DNA from: Sphaerobacter thermophilus DSM 20745 | Lineage (GTDB): Bacteria; Chloroflexota; Chloroflexia; Thermomicrobiales; Thermomicrobiaceae | DNA: 64,000 bases | Reading direction: 5' to 3' | Assembly: GCF_000024985.1 (NCBI RefSeq) | Contig: NC_013524.1 | Location: forward strand, 186,001-250,000 | The notes under the pieces: generated by a model | Database searches by the model: none | Seen by the model: the letters and a program-made list of their open reading frames with translations, nothing else | What the model was told of the DNA's origin: nothing | Translations under genes and position numbers: made by a program | Part shown: positions 34,719 through 43,003 of the stretch, piece by piece | How the letters are laid out: every line of letters begins with the position of its first letter | Position numbering within the stretch: position 1 is the first letter of the stretch

Positions 34719-35957
34719 GTGCATCGTGTCGTCGTCACCGGGCTGGGAGCGGTCACGCCGATCGGGATCGGCTATCCGACGTTCTGGCGCAACCTCCTGG
34801 ACGGTGTCTCGGGAATCGATCGCATCACGTCCTTCGATCCGAGTGATCTCGAGGTCCAGATCGCAGCCGAGGTGACCGACTTCGATCCTAGAGACCACAT
34901 GGACTTCAAGGCCGCGCGTCGGATGGACCGCTACTCGCAGTTCGCGGTCGCAGCGGCGCGGGAAGCGATCGAAGACGCCGGCCTGACCATCGACCAGAGC
35001 AACAGCGAGCGCGTCGGCGTGATGATCAACACCGGCGGTGGCGGGATCCAGACGCTGACGCGCGAAGTTCTCGTCCACCACAGCCGCGGGCCGAACCGAG
35101 TCAGCCCCTTCTTCATCCCGATGTTCGCCCCGAACATGGGCGCCTGCCAGGTCTCCATCACCTTCGGCATCACCGGGCCTGTGATGGCGTCGGTGGCGGC
35201 CTGTGCGGCCGGCACCCAGGCCTTTGTCGACGCACTGCGCATGCTGCAGCTCGGCGAGGTAGACGTCATGATCGCCGGGGGCACCGAGGCGGGGATGGAC
35301 CCCGTGGCGGTGGCCGCCTTCGGCAACATGGGAGCGCTTTCGAAGCGGAACGATGACCCGAAGCGGGCCAGCCGCCCCTTCGACAAGGACCGGGACGGCT
35401 TCGTCTTCGGCGAGGGCGCGGCGGTCATGGTGCTGGAGACCGAGGAACATGCCCGGCGCCGCGACGCGCGCATCTACTGCGAACTTGCGGGCGGCGCGCT
35501 CACCGCGGACGCCTTCCACATCAGCGCCCCGCTGCCGGGCGGCCTCGGCGCGGCGCGGGCCATGCGCCAGGCGATCGCCGGTGCCGGCCTGACCCCCGAG
35601 GACGTCGACTACATCTGCGCGCACGGGACGAGCACTCCGCTCAACGACGTATCGGAGACGGAAGCAATCAAGTCTGTCTTTGGTGAGGCGGCCTACCGTG
35701 TGGCGATCAGCTCACCCAAGAGCATGATCGGGCACCTGGTGGGTGCCGCGGGCGCGGTGTCCGGTGTCGTCTGCGCGCTCGCGATCCGGGACAACGTGAT
35801 CCCGCCGACCATCAACCTCGATGAGCCGGACCCGCAGTGCGACCTCGACTACGTGCCGCACACACCGCGGAAGGCCGAGGTGAACGTCGCCATGGCGAAC
35901 GCCTTCGGCTTCGGCGGCCAGAACGCCGTCGCCGTCTTCCGCCGGTACGAGGGATAG
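34719..35957 (+). CDS. fabF: Beta-ketoacyl-ACP synthase II
   Basis: 412 residues from a GTG start with GGGAGGAAACAAGG just upstream. The Cys-His-His triad of the condensing enzymes is visible: Cys in A-A-C-A-A-G-T-Q-A-F near 163, His in C-A-H-G-T-S-T-P-L-N-D near 302, and His in S-M-I-G-H-L-V-G-A-A-G near 340. The length and G-F-G-G-Q-N-A end match FabF. It condenses acyl-ACP with malonyl-ACP and acts in chain elongation. Its substrate malonyl-ACP is produced by the preceding fabD product. Type II KAS in thermophiles often controls saturated/unsaturated balance, but this is not shown here. Confidence 0.94.
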   Translation: MHRVVVTGLGAVTPIGIGYPTFWRNLLDGVSGIDRITSFDPSDLEVQIAAEVTDFDPRDHMDFKAARRMDRYSQFAVAAAREAIEDAGLTIDQSNSERVGVMINTGGGGIQTLTREVLVHHSRGPNRVSPFFIPMFAPNMGACQVSITFGITGPVMASVAACAAGTQAFVDALRMLQLGEVDVMIAGGTEAGMDPVAVAAFGNMGALSKRNDDPKRASRPFDKDRDGFVFGEGAAVMVLETEEHARRRDARIYCELAGGALTADAFHISAPLPGGLGAARAMRQAIAGAGLTPEDVDYICAHGTSTPLNDVSETEAIKSVFGEAAYRVAISSPKSMIGHLVGAAGAVSGVVCALAIRDNVIPPTINLDEPDPQCDLDYVPHTPRKAEVNVAMANAFGFGGQNAVAVFRRYEG

Positions 35958-35978
35958 CAGGACCGGCCTTCAGCCAAT

Positions 35979-36035
35979 AACCCCCTCTCCCGATTGGCCC
36001 ATGGTCCTCAGGACCAGGCTAAGGGAGAGGGGGTT
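35979..36035. repeat. CCCCTCTCCC-type inverted repeat, bidirectional terminator
   Basis: AACCCCCTCTCCC at 35979-35991 pairs perfectly with GGGAGAGGGGGTT at 36023-36035. An inner GGTCC/GGACC stem (36003-36015) lies between. It sits between convergent fabF and lgt. Confidence 0.75.
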
Positions 36036-36049
36036 GTTGTGTATCCGAC

Positions 36050-36096
36050 GAGAGATCCTTCGATCTCGTCGGGCCCGGCTCCGCTCAGGATGACAT
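36050..36096. repeat. CCTGAGCGAAG-type repeat, right half only
   Basis: Only the right arm of the family is present, with GAGATCCTTCGATCTCGTCG near 36051 and CCGCTCAGGATGACA near 36080-36095. It is a truncated copy. Confidence 0.65.
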
Positions 36097-36142
36097 CGGC
36101 TCAAGGGCCTGAGCGTCACACGCTGCGGAGCGCGAACGGTGC

Positions 36143-36952
36143 TTAGTCAGCCGTGAGCGGCTCGGTGGAGGGCTGGCGGCGGCGCAGGAGGATGAAGAGC
36201 GCGACGGCGGACACGGCCAGCACGACCAGCGACACCACCTGTGCTTCCTGCAGCCCCCAGAACCAGATCCGCTCCTGGCGCACGAAGCTGATGACGAAGC
36301 GGGTCACGGCGTAGAGCAGGGCGAAGACCGCGAAGGTCGTCCCTGCCGGGAGGCGCCGGCGGTTGAGCCAGACCACCACCCCGAAGATCATGAGGTTCAT
36401 GGCCATGTCGTAGATCGGGTACGGATGGGTCGGCACGCCGTGCAGGCTGCTGGGCAGCAGGGCGTCGGGGTGAGTGTAGGTCAGGGAGAAAGGTCCGTCG
36501 GTCGGCGCGCCCCAGGCGTCCCCGTTGATCAGGCAGCCGATGCGGCCCACTGCCTGGGCCAGGATCAACCCCGGCGCGATCGCGTCGATCACCTGCCCGA
36601 AGGGATAGCCGAAAAGGCGTGTCAGCAGGAGCACGGTGAAGAACCCGCCGATGACCGCGCCGTAAACAGCCAGGCCGCCCTCTTGAATGGCGAAGGCCTC
36701 CAGCGGGTGGTCCACGAAGTAATCGGCATGGTCGATGACGTAGAACAGTCGCGCGCCGAGGATACCGCCGATGATGGTCCAGAACGCCAGCCCGTCGAAC
36801 TTCTCCAGTGACAGCCCGCGGCGAGCAAACTCACGATAGATCACGACGACGGCGAGGACGATGGCGAAGGCCGTCAGCAGTCCGTGCCATGCCAGCACGA
36901 ACGGTCCAATGCGGGCGAGATTGGGATCCATTCCGATCGTAAAGTGGAACAC
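36143..36952 (-). CDS. lgt: Prolipoprotein diacylglyceryl transferase
   Basis: 269 residues from GTG at 36952, where GGAGG lies seven bases upstream. The longer frame to 36973 adds seven residues. Seven or so helices are predicted. The Lgt signature is present: W-H-G-L-L-T-A-F-A near 28, A-V-Y-G-A-V-I-G-G near 100, and the essential Arg in A-V-G-R-I-G-C-L-I-N-G-D-A-W-G near 140. It attaches diacylglycerol to lipobox cysteines at the cytoplasmic membrane. Substrates in this window include the PQQ dehydrogenase and the cupredoxin. Confidence 0.94.
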   Translation of the reverse strand: MFHFTIGMDPNLARIGPFVLAWHGLLTAFAIVLAVVVIYREFARRGLSLEKFDGLAFWTIIGGILGARLFYVIDHADYFVDHPLEAFAIQEGGLAVYGAVIGGFFTVLLLTRLFGYPFGQVIDAIAPGLILAQAVGRIGCLINGDAWGAPTDGPFSLTYTHPDALLPSSLHGVPTHPYPIYDMAMNLMIFGVVVWLNRRRLPAGTTFAVFALLYAVTRFVISFVRQERIWFWGLQEAQVVSLVVLAVSAVALFILLRRRQPSTEPLTAD

Positions 36953-37037
36953 CGCCTGTCCTCCGCGCTTCACCGAATCCCGCGCCTAGTGTGCCACAGG
37001 CCGGGCGGGTGTGGGTGATTCGGCATTCGTCGTTCGA

Positions 37038-37190
37038 CATACGTCATACGTCATACGTCATACGTCATGCGTCCCTCCTCACCCCCGGCCCCTCTCGAAC
37101 GGAGCCCACCAGGAGAGAGGGGAGCACGACGGAACTACGGAACACGGAACACGCAATACGCAGTACGAGTGACGCATGACGTATGACGCA
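37038..37190. repeat. Composite repeat with CATACGT tandem and inverted ends
   Basis: Four tandem copies of CATACGT at 37038-37065 lead into CATGCGT. CATACGTCATGCGTC at 37059-37073 is the perfect inverted repeat of GACGCATGACGTATG at 37171-37185. The interior holds the CCTCACCCCCGGCCCCTCTC block and ACGCAATACGCAGTACG, shared with the 25.56-kb copy. Confidence 0.8.
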
Positions 37191-38969
37191 TCAATAGAAC
37201 AGCGTGACGCGCTCGATGAGGATCCAGGGGGCCTGGGGGGCGTCGCCGTTCGGAGAGGTGTTAGCAATCACCAGCCGGTTCTCGCCGTCGCGCAGGACGG
37301 AGCGGTCCTGGATGATCCAGTAGGCATTGCCGGACTCGCCATTGGGCAGCGGGTTATCACCCTCCCAGACGAGCTGTCCGTTGAGGGTGATCCGGATGGG
37401 CGCCTTCCGCTGGGCTAGATCGTCGGTGCCGGTGATCTGGAGGACGACGACGGGGCGATTGGACTCTGACACGTCAAACGTGGCCGTCCCCGTGTGATAG
37501 TCGCTCTGGCCCCCGAAGAGGAACGCCGCCTTGTCCGGGATGTTGCCCTGGCGGTTAGACCCCTCGCCCGGCACGAGCGCACCCTCGAAGTCCTCGCCGT
37601 CGAGTTCGACATCCCGCGCGCCGACCGTGAGGGACCGGGCGAGCGCCTCCGGCGCGGGGCTGCCGATCGGCGTGCCCGGATCCTGCGTTGGCTCGGGAGT
37701 CGGCTCCGGCGTCGGTGTTGGCTCCGGTGTCGGCGTCGGAGTCGGCTCGGGCGTTGGCGTCGGCGTTGGTTCCGGCGTGGGTGTCGGTGTCGGGGTCGGC
37801 TCGGGCGTCGGGGTCGGCTCAAGTGTCGGCGTCGGCTCCGGTGTCGCGGTCGTAACCGCGGGAAGCTCCTGTGTCGGGCTAGGCGCGGTGTCTCCGTTGC
37901 CGTCGCCCATGGCGAGCAGGGCGATGCCGCCGATACCGAGCAGGATCAGGATTCCGGCCAGGAGCACGAGCGGCCAGGTCGGCGTTGGGTCCGGGACCGC
38001 CGCGGCCGTCCGGCGGCGGGGTGGGGGCGGCGATCCAGGCGGCTGCGCCGTGCGGGCGGCCCTGCCCGTGTGCTGCATGGCACGCGTTGCACCGGGGCCC
38101 GAAACCGGCGCCGTCGCGGCGGCGAGGATCCGTGTCGCCTCGTCCGCGCTCGGCGTGCGCTCGAGTGCGGCTTCCATCTCAGCCGCGGACTGGAAGCGGT
38201 CGCTCGGGTCCTTGGCGAGCGCGCGGAGCACGACCAGTTCCAGCCCAGGCGGGATGTCGGGGTTGAGCGTGCGCGGGCGCGGCGGCGGATCGTTCACGTG
38301 CTGGAACATGACCTGGACTGGGTTGTCCCCCGGGAACGGCAGCCGCGCCGTGAGCATCTCGAAGAGAATGACGCCTGCGGCGTAGATATCGGCAGCAGGC
38401 GTGAGCGGCTGGCCGCTGGCCTGCTCGGGCGCCATGTAGGCAGCAGTCCCCAGCGCCATGCCGGTATCGGTCAGCCCGGTGTCGAGCGCTCCGCGAGCGA
38501 TGCCGAAGTCGGTGAGCTTGGCGGTGCCCGACTGGGCGATGAGCACGTTCTGGGATTTCACGTCTCGGTGGATGATCCCCGCCCGGTGGATGGCGCCCAG
38601 TCCCTGCAGGATCTCGCGGATCAGCCGCGTGGCCTCCGGCACCGGGAGCGGCGCGCGCCGCCGGATGTGCTCCTTGAGGTCGGTGCCGTCGACCCACTCC
38701 ATGACGATGTAGAGCGTGTTGCCGTCGCGGCCGTAGTCGTAGACATCGACGACGTTCGGGTGCGTGACGGACGCCGCTGCGCGAGCCTCGCGCTCGAAGC
38801 GGGCCGCGACTCGGACATCGCTGGCGTATTGCTCACGTAACACCTTGACGGCGACTTGCCGTCCGAGTGAGGTATCGGTGGCCAGGTACGTCTCGGCGAA
38901 GCTCCCTTCGCCGATGCGTGCGGTGAGCCGGTAGCGTCCGGCCAGAGTGTGTGGCAGCGTCAGGGACAC
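37191..38969 (-). CDS. Receptor-type Ser/Thr protein kinase with PT-rich linker
   Basis: 592 residues. The kinase domain (about 10-270) has a glycine loop G-E-G-S-F-A-E-T-Y, Lys42, the catalytic His134-Arg-Asp136, Asp154-Phe-Gly and A-P-E-Q. It is of the PknB type. A cytoplasmic linker follows (about 270-330), with a membrane helix at 332-354, then a (PT)/(PEPT) repeat at 378-428 and a beta-sandwich ectodomain (about 445-592). The domain order is like PknB, but the ectodomain has no PASTA repeats and ends with [14 protein letters not shown] and [10 protein letters not shown], as in carbohydrate-binding modules. It probably senses an envelope ligand. Confidence 0.9.
   Translation of the reverse strand: MSLTLPHTLAGRYRLTARIGEGSFAETYLATDTSLGRQVAVKVLREQYASDVRVAARFEREARAAASVTHPNVVDVYDYGRDGNTLYIVMEWVDGTDLKEHIRRRAPLPVPEATRLIREILQGLGAIHRAGIIHRDVKSQNVLIAQSGTAKLTDFGIARGALDTGLTDTGMALGTAAYMAPEQASGQPLTPAADIYAAGVILFEMLTARLPFPGDNPVQVMFQHVNDPPPRPRTLNPDIPPGLELVVLRALAKDPSDRFQSAAEMEAALERTPSADEATRILAAATAPVSGPGATRAMQHTGRAARTAQPPGSPPPPRRRTAAAVPDPTPTWPLVLLAGILILLGIGGIALLAMGDGNGDTAPSPTQELPAVTTATPEPTPTLEPTPTPEPTPTPTPTPEPTPTPTPEPTPTPTPEPTPTPEPTPEPTQDPGTPIGSPAPEALARSLTVGARDVELDGEDFEGALVPGEGSNRQGNIPDKAAFLFGGQSDYHTGTATFDVSESNRPVVVLQITGTDDLAQRKAPIRITLNGQLVWEGDNPLPNGESGNAYWIIQDRSVLRDGENRLVIANTSPNGDAPQAPWILIERVTLFY
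37686..37838 (-). repeat. Coding PT/PEPT repeat within the kinase gene
   Basis: About 50 codons alternating Thr, Pro and Glu, encoded by repeating units of GGCGTCGG-like sequence on the plus strand. It codes for a stiff extracytoplasmic stalk and may be prone to length change by slippage. Confidence 0.8.
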
Positions 38970-39074
38970 GCCGTCTCCTTCTCGGTCTGGTCCGACCCGA
39001 TGCCGGTTCCCTCCCGACCGGAGATTGTACGGCTTTGGTCCCGCGGGGTCGAACGAGGCGGCCGGGATACCCGG

Positions 39075-39869
39075 CTAGGGGCGCACTGGTTTGGCGATCA
39101 CGATGAGCCGGTGGTCGTCGATGCCGTAGGGCCAGCAGGTCACGAGCGTCAGCCGCTCCTCCGGCATCGGCGCGAAGTATTGCCCGGTCGCGATCCGGGT
39201 GGCGATGGGCATCCCTGCTTCCTTGCGGTAGACGATCTCGGTCACGGCGTAGGTGTGCTCGCCCTCCGGCGTCACCAGGATCACATGGTCACCGAGCGTC
39301 AGGTGCTCCAGATCGCGGAACACCTCGCCGCGCCAGTCGTCGTGGCCGGCGATGACGATGTTCCCGCCCTCGCCGGGGTCGGCGGATGTGCTGTGGTGCC
39401 CGGCTGCGTAGTCGGCGACCTGCCACTGGATGACCCGGACGCCTTCGATCTCGACCACGTCGTAGCCGACCTCGACGATCGGCGCATCCAGCCCAATTGC
39501 CGGGATCTTGATCTGCGTCGCGTGTGGCCGGTCGGGCACCGGCGTTCGGGTGGGTATCGCCGTCGGCGATGGCGCGGGAGTGGCGGGGGCAGGCGTGGTC
39601 GTCGCGGCGCTTGTCTCCTGGGGCGGCGTCGGCGTGGTTGCCGGAGCGGCCTGGATGACCGGCGGTGCGAGCGTGCTGCCCGGCGTGGCGATGCGGTCGG
39701 GTGGTGGCGTCACGCTGGCGACCCGGCCAGCGGGACGTCCTCCGGCGGCGGCCAGGCTGACAGCCGCGCCCAGCAGCACGATGCCCAGCACGATGAGCAC
39801 GCTTCCGAGCGTGCTGCCCCTGTGTCGTGGCGCGCGTCGCTGTTCTCCGCCGGTTTCTTGCTCGTCCAT
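39075..39869 (-). CDS. Sortase (class D/E-like)
   Basis: 264 residues. A basic N terminus and membrane helix (about 20-42) are followed by a Thr/Pro/Ala linker (50-115) and a sortase domain. The catalytic residues are His176 in I-A-G-H-D-D, Cys245 in T-L-V-T-C-W-P and Arg254 in D-H-R-L-I-V-I-A. It is anchored with the enzyme outside the membrane. It should cleave an LPXTG-like signal and attach the protein. The only candidate substrate in the window is the NPQTG protein at 16439-16969. The gene is alone and not in a pilus cluster. Confidence 0.9.
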   Translation of the reverse strand: MDEQETGGEQRRAPRHRGSTLGSVLIVLGIVLLGAAVSLAAAGGRPAGRVASVTPPPDRIATPGSTLAPPVIQAAPATTPTPPQETSAATTTPAPATPAPSPTAIPTRTPVPDRPHATQIKIPAIGLDAPIVEVGYDVVEIEGVRVIQWQVADYAAGHHSTSADPGEGGNIVIAGHDDWRGEVFRDLEHLTLGDHVILVTPEGEHTYAVTEIVYRKEAGMPIATRIATGQYFAPMPEERLTLVTCWPYGIDDHRLIVIAKPVRP

Positions 39870-40010
39870 CGCCGATCGCTTTCGTCCTCGATATCCGGGC
39901 CGCTGTAGGCATAACGGATCGGTGCTCTGATCGGATGGCTAGCGCGATGGCACCCAAGGTGCTTGTTGCCCTCCGCATCGACACGGGACTGAAGCGGAGA
40001 GAGGTGCGTG

Positions 40011-40313
40011 GTGAGCGACCAGGAAGATCGGCTGCTCAGCGAAGCGGCTGCCGACGAAGAACAGATCGTCTCCACGCTGGTGGATGAGCTTCGTGATTCG
40101 TTCCTCGGTTACCTGCACGGCGCGATTGGGTTCGACGAGTTGACCTTCGAGGTCTTCGACACCCTTCAGGCCGTCCACGCGGTGCGCTCCGGACGATACA
40201 CCATCGAGTACCTGGACGAAGAGGACACGGTGATCGACGAGATGGAGGAGTTGAGCCAGGAGCCGGTCCGCGAGGAGGCGCAGAAGCCGCGGCGCCGAAA
40301 AAAGCGTCGATAG
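40011..40313 (+). CDS. Small acidic hypothetical protein
   Basis: 100 residues from GTG at 40011, with AGAGG six bases upstream. Another GTG at 40008 is possible. The protein is acidic, with E-E-x-x-x-E-E near 70-85 and a strongly basic C terminus (R-R-R-K-K-R-R). No signal peptide or membrane helix is seen. I recognise no family. A nucleic-acid-binding tail is plausible, but the function is unknown. Confidence 0.6.
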   Translation: MSDQEDRLLSEAAADEEQIVSTLVDELRDSFLGYLHGAIGFDELTFEVFDTLQAVHAVRSGRYTIEYLDEEDTVIDEMEELSQEPVREEAQKPRRRKKRR

Positions 40314-40418
40314 CGCAGCCCCACACCGCCGCGCAGCGCTGGCAAGCAACATGCGGGACATCACAGTTACGCAATCCACAGATATCGGTCGTGGCAGGGG
40401 TGGAAAGGGGTGCTCGCG

Positions 40419-40967
40419 ATGCTGGCGTTGTCGCGTAACTGGTGGGCGGTGGCTGTCCGCGGCGTCGTCGCCATCCTCTTCGGCCTGGCGGCACTCGTGT
40501 GGCCGGACGTGACGCTGGCTTTCCTCATCGCACTTTTCGGCGTATACGCGCTGCTCGACGGGATCTTCGCCATCGTCGCGGCCTTTCGCGCCGCCCGGCG
40601 GGATCTCCGGTGGGGGCCGCTCGCGTTCGAGGGCGTTCTCGGGATCCTGGCCGGCCTTGCCGCCTTCGTCTGGCCAAGCCTAACCGCTCTGGCGCTGCTC
40701 TACCTGATCGCGGCCTGGGCGATCGTTACCGGGCTAGCCGAGGTGATCGGCGCTGTGCAGCTCCGCGAGGTCGGGGGCGGAACGCTCTGGCTCGGGCTGG
40801 CTGGCGTCATCTCGATCATCTTCGGCGTGTTGCTGATCCTGTTCCCCAGCTCTGGGGCACTGGCGGTGCTCTGGGTGATCGGTGTCTACGCGATCGTCTT
40901 CGGCATCCTGCTGCTGGTGCTCGCGTGGCAGCTCCGCAGCATGGGGGAGCAGCGACCCGCAATGTGA
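40419..40967 (+). CDS. HdeD-family membrane protein
   Basis: 182 residues from ATG at 40419, with GGGG eight bases upstream. A GTG at 40410 is in frame. Six hydrophobic helices form three two-helix repeats, each with a V-R-G-V-V-A-I-L-F-G-L-A-A-L-V-W-P or G-I-L-A-G-L-A-A-F-V-W-P core. This is the HdeD/DUF308 fold. In E. coli, HdeD is linked with acid resistance. Its role here is not known, and the gene stands alone. Confidence 0.85.
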   Translation: MLALSRNWWAVAVRGVVAILFGLAALVWPDVTLAFLIALFGVYALLDGIFAIVAAFRAARRDLRWGPLAFEGVLGILAGLAAFVWPSLTALALLYLIAAWAIVTGLAEVIGAVQLREVGGGTLWLGLAGVISIIFGVLLILFPSSGALAVLWVIGVYAIVFGILLLVLAWQLRSMGEQRPAM

Positions 40968-41086
40968 CTCCGACCACGGGGTGCGGACCGGGCTCGCCGA
41001 GCCCGGTCCGCTGCCTTTCCGTCTGACGGTGGCTGCGATGGCTACCATGGGCAGGGACATGCGCCGAACGGGGACGAGCCCCGCCC

Positions 41087-41425
41087 CTACCGCACGGTGA
41101 CCCGCACGATGTGGGAATCCTCTCCCTCGCCCAGGGCGAACCACACTTCGTCGGGTCCGACCCAGAGCGGGTAGGCTGCGGGCGTGTCTTGGGAACTGAG
41201 GTAGTGCAGGGTCCGCCCGTCGCGGCTGGCGAGCGCGACGCGGCAGCGGTCGCAGCCGCGGGCGTGCTGGTAGAGGGCAACCCGGTCGCCGAGGTCGAGC
41301 GCGGCGTCGGCGCTGATCCTGAGCCCTTCTGTGTCATATCGTAGTACGCCGGATCGCCGTTGCGGGCCCCGCGCGACCAGCGCGGGGCCGGTCGCTACTG
41401 TCCACTTGGACAGGTGTACACGGCC
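41087..41425 (-). pseudogene. Remnant of a protein-coding gene without a start codon
   Basis: A frame of 112 codons on the minus strand opens after a TGA and ends with TAG. It reads as a real protein (R-V-A-L-Y-Q-H-A-R-G-C-D-R-C-R-V-A-L-A-S-R-D-G-R-T-L-H, P-L-W-V-G-P-D-E-V-W-F-A-L-G-E-G-E-D). No ATG, GTG or TTG with a ribosome-binding site opens it. Strong hairpins lie in its first part (41365-41389, and CGCTACTGTCC/GGACAGTAGCG at 41393-41441). It looks like the C-terminal half of a beta-propeller- or zinc-ribbon-like protein. Confidence 0.45.
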
Positions 41426-41524
41426 TCATGGGACAGTAGCGGTACACGCGAAGCATTGCTACGATGGCTTGGTCTCTCGGGGACGCTGGTCCCCGGGTTG
41501 GGTGTCAGTCGGAAGGAGCGAACA

Positions 41525-41602
41525 ATGGTGTGGTGCAGTGACGTCACTCTCGTTGCCGTTGTTCGGCCTTCGATCCGGCTGCCCCTGAGGTACGTCATGT
41601 GA
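41525..41602 (+). CDS. Very small ORF (25 aa) with a strong ribosome-binding site
   Basis: GGAAGGAG lies six bases before the ATG. The peptide is M-V-W-C-S-D-V-T-L-V-A-V-V-R-P and then S-I-R-L-P-L-R-Y-V-M. An AGTGACGTCACT palindrome (41537-41548) lies within it. A terminator begins 26 bases after its stop. It could be a leader peptide controlling attenuation or a stand-alone small protein. The Val- and Leu-rich composition is suggestive but there is no biosynthetic operon downstream. Confidence 0.45.
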   Translation: MVWCSDVTLVAVVRPSIRLPLRYVM

Positions 41603-41628
41603 CGCGCCGCCGTCTCTGTCTGTGGCAG

Positions 41629-41662
41629 CCCGGATCGATCCGCTCGATCCGGGTTTTTGTTT
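41629..41662 (+). terminator. Rho-independent terminator after the 25-aa ORF
   Basis: A ten-base-pair stem (CCCGGATCGA at 41629-41638 with TCGATCCGGG at 41644-41653) closes a five-base loop and is followed by TTTTTGTTT. Confidence 0.85.
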
Positions 41663-41691
41663 GCCCGGATTGTCGAAAGGGGGCCGATGCG

Positions 41692-41754
41692 ATGGTGAAG
41701 ACGCCGCAGCTCGATGAGAGCGAAAGGCGCCGATGCGCGGGAGACCCGCGATAG
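41692..41754 (+). CDS. Very small ORF (20 aa)
   Basis: AAGGGGG lies eight bases before the ATG. The product is Arg/Glu-rich. It is followed by a hairpin (GAGCACCGGC at 41761-41770 with GCCGGTGCTC at 41777-41786) that abuts the next ORF. A coding role is not certain. Confidence 0.3.
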   Translation: MVKTPQLDESERRRCAGDPR

Positions 41755-41806
41755 ATGGAGGAGCACCGGCAACGTCGCCGGTGCTCGGAAAGAGCGAGGC
41801 TTGACC

Positions 41807-42034
41807 ATGGATCACATGCACTTCGTCAACGAGAGGCTGGCCGCCGAGCGACAGCAGCGCTGGCTGCGTGAGGCGGAGGAACGGCGGATGATGCGCCAGG
41901 TGATGCAGGCGCGGCGCGCGGGCGGAATGCGCCTGGCGGTTGGCGCGGCCGTCATGCGGCTGGGCGCCTGGGTCGCTGGGCAGTCGCTGGCCGACATCAT
42001 CTCGCCGGAGGGCCGCCTCTCCTCGGCAGGATAG
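41807..42034 (+). CDS. Small hypothetical protein
   Basis: 75 residues from ATG at 41807, with GAGG seven bases upstream. The N-terminal half is a charged helix (V-N-E-R-L-A-A-E-R-Q-Q-R-W-L-R-E-A-E-E-R-R-M-M-R-Q-V-M-Q-A-R-R). The second half is amphipathic (M-R-L-A-V-G-A-A-V-M-R-L-G-A-W-V-A-G). I recognise no family; it may bind the membrane. It is bounded by terminators on both sides. Confidence 0.6.
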   Translation: MDHMHFVNERLAAERQQRWLREAEERRMMRQVMQARRAGGMRLAVGAAVMRLGAWVAGQSLADIISPEGRLSSAG

Positions 42035-42071
42035 GTGACCGGTCATGACGCTGCGGTTGTCGCACTGGAGA

Positions 42072-42112
42072 TCCCGGGCTACGAGCCAACTCGTAGCCCG
42101 GGACGTTTTTTT
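42072..42112 (+). terminator. Strong rho-independent terminator
   Basis: A 14-base-pair perfect stem (42072-42085 with 42090-42103) closes a four-base loop and is followed by ACG and seven Ts at 42106-42112. Confidence 0.92.
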
Positions 42113-42146
42113 GGGGCCGCGACGTGACTGGCTGGCACGGTCGCCC

Positions 42147-42197
42147 TGGACTCGCACGCGGGCCTCTGCTATGATGGTGACGCCAATGTACGTACAT
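42147..42197 (+). promoter_or_regulatory. parAB promoter with a 12-bp palindrome (probable operator)
   Basis: TGGACT at 42147-42152 and an extended -10 (TGC-TATGAT at 42167-42175) are separated by 17 bases. The perfect palindrome ATGTACGTACAT at 42186-42197 lies around and just after the transcription start. It is a candidate for autoregulation by ParA, or for binding by another factor. Confidence 0.5.
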
Positions 42198-42220
42198 GGC
42201 TGACGGGGGGACAGTCTACC

Positions 42221-43003
42221 ATGCCGCCGATCGTCGCCTTTTTCAACCAGAAGGGTGGGACCGCCAAGACCACCAGCACGCTCAACGTCGGCGCGGCGTT
42301 GGCCGAGCGCGGGCGCCGGGTGTTGGCGATCGACCTCGATCCGCAGGCGAGCCTGACGATGGCGCTCGGCATTGACGTCGGCGCGCTCGACCTCTCGATC
42401 TACGATCTCCTCTCCGACGAGGAGTTGCCCGTGGCGGAGGCGATCCTGGCCAGCCGTATCGAGGGCCTGGACCTGATCCCGAGCCACCCCGACCTCGCCG
42501 CCGCGGAACTCGAGCTGCTCAACGTCCTGGAGCGAGAGCGGCGGCTTTCGGACAAGCTTGGCGCGGCGCAGCCTCTACCCTACGACTACGTGCTGATCGA
42601 CAGCCCGCCCGCGCTGAACATCCTGAGTATCAACATCCTGGTCGCGGCGGACGCGCTGGTGATCCCGATCGAGCCGCATCCCCTCTCGCTCATGGTGCTG
42701 CGGCGATTGTTCGACACGATCGGACGCATTCGGCGGCTGAACCCCAAGCTTGAGGTCATCGGCTTCCTCCCGACGAAGGTTCATCACTCGTCGCGGCTCG
42801 CGGCCGACATGATCGACACGCTGCGGGAGCAGTTCCCTGAGCTGCCGCTGCTGCCGATCATCCCGCTCTCCGTGAAGGGGGCCGAGTCGATCGCGGAGCA
42901 CACCTCGATCCTCCAGTACATGCCGCGGTCGCCGCTGTCGGCCGCCTACCGGGAGGTCGCGAGCATCTTGGAGGCGCGCGTAGGGAGCCCGGCCCATGTC
43001 TGA
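42221..43003 (+). CDS. parA: ParA/Soj-family chromosome-partition ATPase
   Basis: 260 residues. The deviant Walker A is [11 protein letters not shown] at 9-19, with both Lys residues. The A' motif is [11 protein letters not shown] near 45, and Walker B is [12 protein letters not shown] near 126. The class is a small ParA (no N-terminal HTH), like Soj. It forms an ATP-driven gradient on DNA to move ParB-parS complexes. It overlaps parB by eight bases, so the two are translationally coupled. The GG-T-A-K-T-T variant is common in ParA. Confidence 0.94.
   Translation: MPPIVAFFNQKGGTAKTTSTLNVGAALAERGRRVLAIDLDPQASLTMALGIDVGALDLSIYDLLSDEELPVAEAILASRIEGLDLIPSHPDLAAAELELLNVLERERRLSDKLGAAQPLPYDYVLIDSPPALNILSINILVAADALVIPIEPHPLSLMVLRRLFDTIGRIRRLNPKLEVIGFLPTKVHHSSRLAADMIDTLREQFPELPLLPIIPLSVKGAESIAEHTSILQYMPRSPLSAAYREVASILEARVGSPAHV

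Noticed and set aside
37038-37072. CATACGT tandem as a CRISPR-like array
   Set aside because: The units are seven bases long with no spacers. It is a short tandem repeat inside a composite element.
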